Source of the DNA: Daphnia carinata | Taxonomy: Eukaryota; Arthropoda; Branchiopoda; Diplostraca; Daphniidae | NCBI RefSeq assembly: GCF_022539665.2 | Contig: NC_081334.1 | Coordinates: forward strand, 558,001-622,000 | Direction: 5' to 3' | Length of the DNA: 64,000 nucleotides | In this document: piece after piece, positions 12,306 through 23,003 of the stretch | Layout of the letters: each line of letters begins with the position of its first letter | Numbering within the stretch: the stretch's first letter is position 1 | Position numbers and translations under genes: made by a program | Notes under the pieces: generated by a model | Databases searched by the model: none | What the model was told of the DNA's origin: nothing | Seen by the model: the letters and a program-made list of their open reading frames with translations, nothing else

Positions 12306-12462
12306 TGGCCTGCGTGAGCAAGCAGGCCACCATTTGGGCAATTTACACTCAAGAACGCATTGCAGACCAGGCAAAGCCTGGGTTGGGCATGCTGCAGCCA
12401 GTCTCACCTGAAGCGCACAGGTTCGTCTTGAGACTAGCCCCATGCCGCAGCATTAATGCTGC
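12306..12462. other. GC-rich cluster of three perfect stem-loops (copy B)
   Basis: Three inverted repeats follow one another in a GC-rich island within AT-rich DNA. The first has 8-bp arms (TGGCCTGC at 12306-12313 with 12322-12329) and an 8-nt loop. The second has 6-bp arms (CCAGGC at 12367-12372 with GCCTGG at 12376-12381) and an AAA loop. The third is the 16-bp palindrome GCAGCATTAATGCTGC at 12447-12462. The same sequence is present in copy C. It may be a structured RNA or a mobile-element end; no known RNA family was recognised. Confidence 0.4.
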
Positions 12463-12525
12463 AGCCTAGGCCCATACCTTGGGGAAAAAAAATAGTTTTT
12501 TAATAATTTATCATGGGAATTTAGT

Positions 12526-12858
12526 CTATTTAAAAAGTACGGCTAATACTTCCCGTAAGATGGGCGGCAATCGCGCTTCTTCCCGCTTGATGTCTTCGGA
12601 AATCGCCACCGAAGCACTAGATGGCGGTATCGGCGGCAATCGTGCTTCTTCCCGCTTGATGTCTTCGGATATCGCCGCTACGGCACTAGATGGGGGTATC
12701 GGCGGCAACCGTGCTTCTTCCCGCTTGATGTCTTCGACTATCGCCGTCACAGCACTAGATGGGGGTATCGGCGACTTCGGTCCTCCTAATATAGTAAAAG
12801 CAGTCGTGTAGTTACGATAACATCTTGGAAACTCCGTTTTTTGGCCACCAGGTGGCAC
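12526..12858 (-). CDS. Hypothetical repeat-containing ORF, 110 aa (copy B)
   Basis: The minus-strand ORF encodes three near-identical 23-residue repeats (core ISEDIKREEARLPPIPPSSA). They correspond to the 69-bp DNA repeat. The plus strand is also open across the repeats (12479-12811) because the unit length is a multiple of three. I prefer the minus strand because the 200-aa ORF lies downstream on that strand and the peptide is more hydrophilic. A real coding role is uncertain. Confidence 0.25.
   Translation of the reverse strand: MPPGGQKTEFPRCYRNYTTAFTILGGPKSPIPPSSAVTAIVEDIKREEARLPPIPPSSAVAAISEDIKREEARLPPIPPSSASVAISEDIKREEARLPPILREVLAVLFK
12563..12769. repeat. Three direct 69-bp repeats (copy B)
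   Basis: Units start at 12563, 12632 and 12701 with GGCGGCAA and differ at only a few positions each. The unit of 23 codons keeps both strands open. Copy C has the same array at 24174-24380. Confidence 0.9.
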
Positions 12859-13394
12859 CCTTCTAGTGAACTACATATTTGTCTGCTATTGTTTTCTGCT
12901 CATTTTCAATACATTATCAAGTATATTTTAGTTGCTTCAGTTATTGTAAATAATAAGTAGAAAGCGAATTAGCATAAGGCAACAAGCTTGCGATCTGTTA
13001 GTCTGTTAATGAAAGAAGTGAAATCGAAATTGTTTAACGAAAGAGTACCAATTTCATCCAAGGTAGACAGACCCGGTAGCTCTTGTTGAAACGTTAATGA
13101 AAAGCCATAATTATAATATTTTAATTTGATCGGGTTGTAGGCAACTAACTAACTGTGAACTGGTTGCAACTGAAAATGGTATCTGGAACCAGTTCGATAC
13201 GATTACAGGAAACATAATTTCCATGGACCTTTCTGTCAGGGTAGGTTGGGCAATTTGCAGAATCTGCCAATGCATACAGCAAATATAATAGAAAGCTGGA
13301 TGTGGTTAATTAATCGTTTGTTATCCAATACTAATAATTTGTTTTATTGGCAGGACATAGCATGAACATTTATCATTGTTTTTAATTAAAACAG

Positions 13395-15325
13395 CTTATG
13401 TGGCCCACGTCGAAAAATGGTTTTCTGTGCTGCTTCCTAGTTCCTAGAAACAAATTTTACCTCTATAACAATGGAGGCCCACTTATCACTGTTCACGTAG
13501 AAAACGAATATGGTACGTGCGTATCTATTCATTTACCTTTCCAGAATTATATAACATAGTTTTACGGGTAGCAGGTGTGTAGTCTCTGTCGGCATGCGAC
13601 AGAGACTACTCTTCTTACTGTATTTAGTGTTGTGCTCTTCTTTACTGACAGAGATGGAGATGGTTATCTCCAGTGTGAAAAAATGCCTGGAGTTTATGCA
13701 ACTGTAGATTTTGGTGCTAGTATGTTTTGACGTACTGATTAGTTTTCCATTGTCCACGCTATTGATTTCTATATATTATTCAAAGGCGGAAATGCAGGAG
13801 AAGCTTTTAAGTCACAACGTCATTTTGAAGTTAGTACCCCTAGATTGAATTTTGAGTTCTACGCAGAATGGTTAGATTTGTGAGAGAATTCAGTCGAAAT
13901 TTTACGATCAAGATGTCGCTAAAACGCTGGACGATATGCTTGCGCTGAATGCATCATTTTCAATGTCCATGTCTCACGGAGGAACTTCGTTTGGACTTAC
14001 CTCAGGTATAGATAAATTTATGCACTTTCATAAATTCGAGAATCTTAATGGGCGTTTACTAAAGGTGCATTGCCACCCAATACTTACAAACCTTGCATCA
14101 CGTCGTATGACTGTAATGCCCCGTTAAACGAAGCAGGAGATCCAAAGGAAAAATATTTTAGCAAAGGGATGTAATCTCCAAGGTGCTTTCGAAAACTAAC
14201 CGTGCAAAATGTGATTGAAACTAACTGTTTCCTGTTTATTACAGTACTTTCCTTTACCGTATTTTCCGTCTCCTGTTCCGATTCCCAAGGCAGCCTATGG
14301 ATTTGTCCATTTGCATTACGTAACAAATCTGTGGGATTTATTGACAACTCCAACCGCCGGTCCTTTTGTGCATTCTGTTTGTCCGTTTACGTTTGAAGCT
14401 TTAGGACAAACTAACGGCTACGTTTTATACTACACAAAGTTGCACGGCCATTTTTCTGATCCAGCTCTTTTGGAAATGAAGGGCTTAGCCGATCGGGCTT
14501 ATATCTATATTGACATGGTAAAGACAAAATAAAAATGTGTTTTTATTTTCATTTTTCCTTTTAGTTATTGTTCAGGATGTCGGAATTTGTCGCATTGTTA
14601 TCTCGAAGCGGATCGCTCTTTTCAATTCCAGTCCTAGCCGCTGACAACCAGAAACATTGCATGTTGGAAGAAAATTAAGGAAGAATTGCCTACGGCTGCG
14701 GAATAAAAGATTCCAAGGTTAGAGTCTTCCTTTGTCTTCCGTGAATAAATGACAGATTCTTAATATCAACATCGGTCATTTTGAAAAGAGACTAACAAGC
14801 CAAGTGACAATAATGGCCAAATCGTGGTGGGCTGGACTCATCACCCTTTTTCTTTTAACGAGGCGACCAGATTGGATTGGCTGAACAAGCATGAAAAAAA
14901 GGCTTTCTGAGCCAAAGAAAGGTTGCCTTTGTTCAGGGAATCGTTTGCTGTTCGACATAGCGAACCCGACATAGCTGATACTTATTCGTAATTTATTAGG
15001 ATGGCACAATGCTGGTTGAAATGGGCTGGTAGGTTTAAAAAAAACTTCTTTTAAAACACTTAAAAATCTATAGGGCGTCGCATCGTGAACGGCGTTATCT
15101 TGATCGTTACTGGCCTGTCCAAGGCCCCTAAGTAACTTTCTATGCTCCAAAATACTTTCTACGAGCTTGACGTCGAAGAATCGTCTGATTATCCTAGAAC
15201 AGGATCGCCCACCTTGTAATGAAAATGCTCTAGACTGCATAGTCGAATTTGTCTCAAATCCAGTTTTAGATGGCGACACGCCCGCCAAGAAAAGCTCTAT
15301 CAAGCTTTTTAAGAAGCGCGTTTAA
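13395..15325 (+). pseudogene. Beta-galactosidase pseudogene, copy B (exons 5-12 only)
   Basis: This stretch is homologous to exons 5-12 of the gene at 463-3769. Exons 1-4, with the signal peptide, are absent. Disruptions seen: a 7-bp duplication (TTCCTAG) with an in-frame stop in the exon 5 copy; loss of part of exon 6 next to a fold-back hairpin; TGG to TGA just after the nucleophile motif in exon 7 (near 13881); a 1-nt loss in exon 8; loss of the exon 10 acceptor (ATATAG to ATGTCG, 14578-14583) plus an in-frame stop; and a 1-nt loss in exon 11 near 14812. The exon 9 copy is open (14247-14517). It is certainly non-functional as a hydrolase. Confidence 0.93.
13579..13609. repeat. 13-bp perfect inverted repeat created in the exon 6 relic (copy B)
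   Basis: GTAGTCTCTGTCG (13579-13591) pairs perfectly with 13597-13609 around a 5-nt loop GCATG. In the functional gene only the right arm exists as coding sequence (CGACAGAGACTAC, 2009-2021). The left arm is a new reversed copy. Confidence 0.85.
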
Positions 15326-18300
15326 AAAGAAAACACTTTCGTCGGTCAAAGTCATTGCCGAAGTTAACGTTCCGTTTTGGGCATTTACTAGTTCAACCAG
15401 AAATTCATTGCTGCCCTGGATTGGCAAAGCCTAAGGTTTGTTATACTAAAAGAACATGCAAACGATAATTTATTATGTAAACAAAAATTTGTTTATTAAA
15501 GAAAATGAAAAAACATAACACTATAACATTCTTGGGTCGTGCTGTTCCGGGATTTATCCCATATTGTAAACATTTAATGATGTTTAAACGTGAAAAATGC
15601 AATGTACAGTTGGAAATTTCACTGCCATATGCCTGGTTGTTTTCAAACCGGTTTTTAATTTTCGACGAATAATACTGATTGAAGTAGGAGATCCAGGAAA
15701 TCCAATCAAGTTTGACCTTTGGAAAAAAAAAACAAAAAATAAATTAATTAATTAATAAAAAAAAAAGTGGATAACGCCACTCGGTAGGTTATGATTTACG
15801 GTCGTGATTACCCATGTTCGAGTCCCATTAAACGATACAATCTTCTCCTTGTTACCTTATGCATTTTCCTTGTCCCAGCTTCTTTTAAATGGCCAGCAAT
15901 GATTTTATCGCGATTCATCCCTTTTTTTTCTCTTTTTCATTTCGTTTTTTTTTTTTTGTAGAAATATTTTTTGAGCAGGTGTTTGATTCAAAAGAAGAAG
16001 GCGGAAAGAATAGAAAGACCCTGAGGACACAATGTTATGACTTTCCCTTGGAATGTTTATCCAAAACCCGCTCCAGAAAGACATAAGATAGAAACGGTGT
16101 TGACCTTGTCGAAAGTTTCTCCCTCCACCGAACGTATCCATTAAGCCCCTCCGCCCTGTTCACTGGAAACCGACAGGGAGCCTTTTTTTTTTTAAATTTA
16201 TTTATTTTAAGTTTATCTTTGCCTACAAAATGAAAGGATTTGAAAAGTTCTTTTTACTGAATCGTTAACGGTCAAGATGTCAGCATGATTTGAGATGCAT
16301 TGGTGCAACAAAGCCAACAAATCCTAAAAAAAAAAGAGATGACTAATAACAAAAAGAGGTAATGACCAAATTTCATGAGAATGCGTTACATTGTGCTCTA
16401 TTCTTTATAGGAAACCGAGCCTTACGCAATAACATTTGGGGCCTAAACCAACAATGAATGGGACGCGACAGGTGGCGCATATCTTCTTACGTACCAACAA
16501 CTGAAGACCTTCCGTCGCAGAATAACCAAACAAAACAACACGCGTAATAACCACAGTATTTTTATTCACGAGATTCTGGTACTAAACGGTCTTATCTTTG
16601 CAAAAGGAATCCCTTTCGAGTTGAATCATTCAATGCGAAAGTACAGCCAACATCGCTCTCTCCCGCAGGGCTCTCTGTATGCGAGTTTTTTTTTCTTTTC
16701 TCTCGCACCTGACTGTCCGTTGCTGCCTTCAAGAACCTTGCTCAAGCCAACCGACTTCTACCTACGTGCAGTCAGTCAGTCGGTGCCGCTGCAACGCTCC
16801 AGTCGCATTCTTACGGACCGCGCTGCGCAGGTGTCTTTTGGAGTGGCCCCCCTCTCTCTCTCTCTCTCTCTTCTTGCTTCATTGTCGTTGAAACATCTAC
16901 TTCTCTTGACTGGATTCAAGACAACGGATGACATAACGCAATAATTAAGGATTATTTTTCGCCGTTCGAAACAGGTGAGATGATTTCAATTCGATTTGTC
17001 TTGTATATTCGATTAGATAAGACATTCCTTTGTGCGTGCGGGAAAGAAATTCTTGGCCCAGGCACAACGCACTAGACGAGTGAGGTATTCACTTTCTATT
17101 CTTCCTAAAGCGGATGAATCAAGCTCGTTCTTCTTTCACCTCTTTGGTGCGATTCAAAAAAAAAAAAAAAAAGTAGGAGACAGAAACAGCAGGCAACACT
17201 TTCTCTCTTCCAATTTTTTTTTTTTTTTTACGTGTGGTTCTCTTCGCAACGAATTTTATTGGCCGGAGAGAGCAAAAAAAAGAAAAGGAAACGATTGAGG
17301 TGAAGGTTTGGGTTGTATCCAGCAGAGCAACTTTCCCCGGGTATTACTTTTTTTTTGGGGTTCGCCTGTGTGTGTGTCTGTGTGTACAGAGATTTGAACG
17401 CTCCAACTTGTTGGCACCATCGTGATAACCAAATGGCAAAGTTAGAACCTTCTTTTCATGCTCTGCTAAAACTATTTTTCTAATGCTTCGATCGTTAAGT
17501 TATTAAACTCAGGAGAAATGAGAAAAGTGATGCATTTTTTTTTTGTTTTATGGACGGCCAGTAAGAGCCTTACGGGCCTACGGGGAAATTGCCTGGAAGG
17601 GCGGAAGCCATCTTCCCTATCTTTCTTTTATGTGGTCCCCCCAACTTATTTTTTTTTTATTTGTCTTCCTTTTTCATGTACTCGGTGTGTTAAGCGTCCA
17701 GTTACGTGAAGCGACGCCTCAGGCAGTGTTAAATAATATTTTATCCCCCAAGCCGCACGCTTGCTCCCGATTCCCCACCATTGAAAAAGAAAAAAAAACC
17801 CGCATTATCTCATGCTGATTGCCTTTCGAAATTTGAGAACGAATAATTGCTGCTCTGTAAAATCTCCATAGACTCTTTATCAAAGGCTAAAGGTGTTGTG
17901 ATTCTTTGACAGGTTGATGTCATAGTGGTGTGTCACCAGCAAATGAAAAGGTTCCTTTGTTTTCTTTCTTTTTCCTTCTTTACCTTGAGGCTTATGATGT
18001 TTGTTGTGCGTGAGAGGTGCGGCTGTTGCGTCTAGCTCCAACCGGATGATGATGATAACTCTTGGCTCGACTGTTGAAGGACAGGGCGGGGCATCGGTGA
18101 TGACGCCTACGCCAAGTCGCGAAAATTTAGGGCGGAGGTGATGACAGTGTTTTTTTTTTCGTGTTCGCTATGATACGTCATTGTTAATTGAGTGAATTTT
18201 TGCAGTGTCAGCCGCATTGCTCATATCTCAAGTATGGCTTTAAAAGGATCAAGGTATTTTTATGTCGACATTTCACTTCTGGATTTTTCGATTAAAGTCT

Positions 18301-18367
18301 GACCGTCCGACATTGAGTGATTTTGGTTTTTCTGCAAAACAAGAAGAAAGAAAAGCGAAAGGAACTT
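15326..18367. other. Flanking spacer of copy B with a possible orphan promoter and 5' exon
   Basis: There is no protein gene. The block matches copy C 26943-30133 with clearly more differences than the block to its left. A CT-rich stretch (about 16850-16871) is followed by a possible noncoding exon with a good donor (CAG/GTGAG, exon end 16974). In copy C the same element lies upstream of the ZP-N gene, so in copy B it would be an orphan promoter. A tRNA-like T-loop at about 15816-15835 lacks a matching stem. Confidence 0.5.
16850..16871. repeat. CT dinucleotide microsatellite (copy B)
   Basis: A (CT)n run follows GGCCCCC and precedes the possible noncoding exon. The copy C version, near 28469-28486, has a longer C run and a different CT repeat number. 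Confidence 0.75.
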
Positions 18368-21300
18368 GATGCGACCATTTTTAGTGGGTACAGGGACAGG
18401 GAATTGGGATATTGTATTTTCTTCTCTCCAGCTGGCAAAGTATTGCTTAAAGATCGTGGGTTCTCCGCCGTCCACGACGCGGTTAACCTGAAGTCACTTT
18501 GTTTCAAATAAATTCTTTGATTTCTAATTGGCAGATTTTTCACCTTAGTCCAAATTGGATAACCCTTTTCGGTCAAGAACCTTTGAGCCACGTTCATCGC
18601 TTCAAGTTTCTCAGCTTTAGTACACCCTCGGCCGATCCAAACAAAGAGTCCCGATCCTCCAGTATCGAGAATAAAGCAATCCTATTAGAGAAGAAAAAAT
18701 TTTCTCGATAAAACAATTCTTCTTTATCATTTAGGAGTTACTGTGCGAAAATGTGGATGCAATTTTGCATAAAACAGAACTTTACCGAATTTTCGCTTTC
18801 ATCGTTCTTCCGAAATCAAACACTAAATTGTTGGCGTGTTAATGAAAGCAAAAAGCGTAACCAAAAAAATCAGGCGGTTAATGCGTTTCGCGTGAGAAGC
18901 TAATTTCATGTGAAGTGAAAGTGTAAGTAGACAAGGCAAAAAATTATATTCAACACATAATATGGGAAAAGTGACTGATAACTAACCTCTCTTTTCAACA
19001 TAGATTACTGCAATGGTTTTTGCTTAATTTCCTCAATCACTAGTTGACCGCTAGCATCGCTCACGCGGAACAATATCGCTGACGACTAGAATATTAAACA
19101 AGGATTACGAGGGATTTGCCTCGGTGTATCAATACTAATTGAATGCCTGCCTGTTGTTGCTGTTCAAATAAGATATCATCATCCTCGTTAGACCCTTCCG
19201 GACCATCCATCGGCGAACCACTACCTAACTGTTTGAAAAACGTGGTAATATCACCCGCGCTACTAAATTCATCTGCATTAGACAAATATGGTTATTAAAA
19301 TTGTGATTTTGAATCTGTACGCAAAGGCAACGGACCGAGAATAACAATCCTGGCTTTGCCAGCATGGTCCTGGTCACGGACTTGATTGGCAGCTTGAATA
19401 GCCTTCAAGCGTTCTACCTTTTTGCTGCCATTGCCCATGTACACGTAAACGACCTTTCCAGCGTCCAAAACGAAGCAGTCACCTTTGTTCATTGAGGACA
19501 CATCAAGGGGAACCTGCAGGAATTTCGATTCATTTCCTGTTTGAATATTCAACGGATACTGCCAGTGCAAAGTTTACCTGTCGGACGCGAACGTTTCGTT
19601 TGCCTTTCACTTGCAAAAGTTTCTTCTCCACTTGATCGGGATCAACGTGCTTAAAACCGCTGGTAACTCCGCCGTCAAGGTATCGTACACCTTCATCGTG
19701 ATATTTTAACGAATTATTACATTTCACAGCACTTTAAAAGGAAAAAGATCAGCAGTCAGTTACCCCCAGGGAAATTTGCCAGAAACATCGACGATTCATA
19801 TTCGTGAACTTCTCGATGTTGAACAGGAACTCCACCAAGATGATCGTCTAACTCAACAGCGAAAATTGCCGCTGCACCCATTTCATCATACATTCAATCA
19901 CATTTTAACGCTTCAGTTGAAACGATCAGACAGTGACAGATCGAGATGGTATTGCTAACGCTGAAAGAGGTTTATTGCTATAAATAATACCGATTATCTT
20001 TCTATCAAAGGGAACCAGTGGCAGATCCCGCGGATTTTCAAAAACAAACCTGAGAAGTGTCTTTCCCGAGCCAAAAGTGAATGTCACGTTTCAGTTTGTT
20101 ACCGGACAGGCGGGTCTATAAGAATAATTATCATTAATATTATTTCCTGGAAACGCTGTGCTTCCAAAAATACTCACGCTCAGAACAATGTAAGAATCTC
20201 CACTGTAGAATTTCCCATACGACTTTTTGTCGTATGGAACTGGTGCGAAATTCTGTAAAGACATGTGGATCGAAATTAGAAATTTCAACATATACTTGTC
20301 ACGTTGATCACCAAATGTATATTAACATTGTTCTAATAAGTATTTCCATTACGAAAGTAGCGGGACTACGCTTTTTAGATACCTCGGCCAAGTCGAGTGC
20401 TTCAGTATTACAAACGAATTTGGTACTGTACAATTGATTTGGTAACAGTTTTGCCGTTAGAAGAATCTCTTTTTGTGCTACTATAAGTTAGTTGGTTAGC
20501 ATAATAAGAAAAACGCAGTTGGTGCAATACTTCAACTTTTTAAAATCACCTTTGTGGTTTATGACCGACATTTTCCGAGAGGAAAAATGTATACATCGCC
20601 TTGGCTGATTTTTGTGACTTCATCGATGTAACCGTTTTTTTAGCAACGTGATTTCGCTGAAATGCTTCAAAAGTAGTTTATTTGCTCCAGTTGATCTGGT
20701 CGGGTGCTTCCAGCATGAGTCAACAACTGTCTGGAAATTATTCAGACGATGCAGAAATATCAATGGCGTTTATGCTTCACGGCCAAAACTTGCATCATCC
20801 TGATACCGTGCTCTAAAACATTCAGTTGGGAATGAAGAAATCGGATGCATCGTGTGGTGACTCTTTACCAATTGATCTTCCTTCTCCTGCCAGGGGCTAC
20901 GCGACAAAGAACTTACAGCTACTTACCTGCGACCATGTACAGGAAAGAACCGTTCGTCGATAGTAGTGCCATCGGAAAAAGAATAACCTCCTGCGAGATG
21001 GGGTTTTGCTTAATGTTAACCAAGTTATCGTTTGGTACTCCCAGTTGCCAGTTTCTAAAACAGCCGTATAATCGTTAGTGAATGTAACAGCTTGACGACA
21101 ACGGCATTGCGTCCTTGTTTCGAAAAACATGCATCAGTTGTGCATGATGCCCTATTCGCAAAGCGTGTGAGGGTTAAACAAGTCTGCCGTGGCCATCTAC
21201 CACTGTCTCAAGGTGTGCCAGACTTGCGCTCACTGTACCGTAACCTGTACACCTGTGTGCTCAACAGCCCATGTTTCCTTTTTAAACAGAATCGCTGCGG

Positions 21301-21831
21301 GTCATTTTTGAATTCATAAATTCAAGTTTGTGCGAATATGATGGGATAACGTTAGAAAATAATAACAGTAGCATTCCGATAATTTAGCAGGGGAATCGTT
21401 TAAATGGCAATGAACGTTTTTCCAATGATGATAGGCACGTACATTTTTCAAACGTTTTTCCACTGAAATGTTATTGCTAGAAAGAGTAGCTAATCGTGTA
21501 ACGTTTTTTACAGCACGTTCACTTTTGAAACTTTTTCAGTTTCGCGCCAGTACGAACGTTTCTCTAAAATTATGAATTTTCTTCAGTTAGTGACTGTGTT
21601 TGTGTACGCGGTCATTGGAAACCTGAATCTGATAATGCAAAGGCGTGATATGAAAGCACCGCAAATTTTACGTATTTCCATGTCAACAATTGATGTCCCT
21701 GTTTGTTATTTCTAGGTTTAATTTTAAAATTTCTTTGAAGTCAGGGCTTGTTTTGCTATTCCTACCTTAATCCGCCAAATTTCCAGGCCAGGTTGTTTAC
21801 CCACATCAGCACCAAATGATGATTCCGGCAT
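18368..21831 (-). pseudogene. Gelsolin pseudogene, copy B (G1-G3 only, truncated)
   Basis: It is homologous to exons 1-10 of the gelsolin at 5408-10215. The first exon (21831-21766) is intact, with ATG. Homology ends in exon 10 at the tandem breakpoint near 18367, so repeats G4-G6, the stop and the polyadenylation site are gone. The exon 4 acceptor is also lost: minus strand AATATAG/G has become AATGTATG, near 19890. Exon 8 has a CAA-to-TAA stop near 19006. Intron 1 has an extra insertion of roughly 150 bp at about 21440-21610 relative to copy A. The divergent promoter side is retained, so a short transcript is possible, but no functional gelsolin. Confidence 0.9.
20713..21318 (+). pseudogene. 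Copy B counterpart of the nested relic in gelsolin intron 1
   Basis: The 33-codon ORF beginning MSQQLSGNYSDD is conserved at 20713-20814, with one amino-acid change relative to copy A. The following ORF is shifted by a small indel near 20944, and the third is altered. This pattern fits neutral decay of a shared sequence. Confidence 0.25.
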
Positions 21832-23003
21832 TTTAAATGCGTTTAATAGAGTAGTTTTAAATTGCTTGAACGTTAACGTTGGCTAATAAATCGTGTTCGA
21901 ATGGGACCTGCCTCGATAGAAACTGAAAAGCGTTAAGTGGTAACGACGTACGTAAGCCACGCAGGTGCCAAATTAGGAATGAGCGAATTCAAGTACGGAA
22001 TGAGATATGAGCTAAGGTTTCTAACTGAATGCCACCTGCTGAGGATGAAAAGCTAAAAAGCTTATCACCTTCGAGAGGTCAAGATTTTACCACTTCGTCC
22101 ACATTCCGAACAAACTAAGCAAACATATACGATAATATACTAACAGAAAAATCATAAAAATAATGCTGACATTGTTATCTTGTTGCCGTAGCGATGGCTT
22201 AGCGATAATTCCCCGGGTTTGGACTTTTTGATAGTGCGATAAGGCACTGCCCCTTTAAAAATTCCAGCAGTTGGGGAGACATATATATAAAGAGTTTTAA
22301 AATTTGAAATTGAACCTCTCGTCTTAGAAACAGAACAATATAGTGCTTAAAAATGACGACTGTCAAACCTCCGCAAAAAATTGTTTTATTCCTGGTCGCT
22401 TGATAAGATTGATAAGAGATATTGCAACGTAAGTATAAAAATGTTCTGTCCCGACCACTGCCAGCAAACAAGGTTTGGTAATTTTTTCATAACATATGTG
22501 AATAAATAATGAATATTGCTTTTCTTATTAACAGCGGAACCTTTAGTTGCAACTATACTCCACCTCCAACTGTTGGTTCCGGAGCAATGAGTCCGGTCAT
22601 GCATACTTTTACGGAGAATTGTTATCCTGACGATGCCAGTAATCAAAGAGTAGTAATTTTTTTAGGTTACCTGTATCATTACTGAAAATTGCTTTTGTTT
22701 GTTAACAATGGACCCTGCATACACATAACCAATGGTTTACCACCATTACCTCTACAGAACTGTATGAAAAGATAAGACAATTTTGGTAGGTGGTTTAACG
22801 CAGTGCATTTTCAGACTACAGCCAAAGTGTGATACACACAAACAACATTCATACACACACACACACACGTCATTCACAATAAGAATTTTGACTAGCTCAT
22901 TCATACCAAAGGTACACACATTTGCACATACACATTCATACAGACATGCACACAATTTTGGGAATGCACGCTTCTACTAATTTAGGGTAATCAAAGGGGA
23001 AAT

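Larger units (their letters stand above)
10318..12929. other. 2.6-kb segment replacing beta-galactosidase exons 1-4 (copy B)
   Basis: On the left, homology to copy A stops after its position 100. On the right it resumes at copy A position 1361, inside intron 4. Copy A has the real 5' exons in between (about 1.26 kb), while copies B and C have this unrelated block. It contains an AC repeat, a 200-codon minus-strand ORF, a GC-rich stem-loop cluster and a 69-bp triple repeat. I see no terminal repeats or target-site duplication that would make it a simple insertion. A captured mobile element with an associated deletion remains possible. Confidence 0.7.
10218..21833 (+). repeat. Tandem duplication unit, copy B (11.6 kb)
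   Basis: The unit runs from just upstream of the copy A gelsolin start to just upstream of the copy B gelsolin start. Bases 10218-18367 match copy C (about 21834-30133) at an offset of roughly 11.61 kb. Bases 18368-21833 match the 5' part of copy A gelsolin (about 6893-10217) at an offset near 11.47 kb. The junction near 18367, where flank sequence meets the end of gelsolin exon 10, is therefore the tandem breakpoint. Almost no sequence is shared at the join, which suggests non-homologous or microhomology-mediated joining for the first duplication. Confidence 0.85.
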
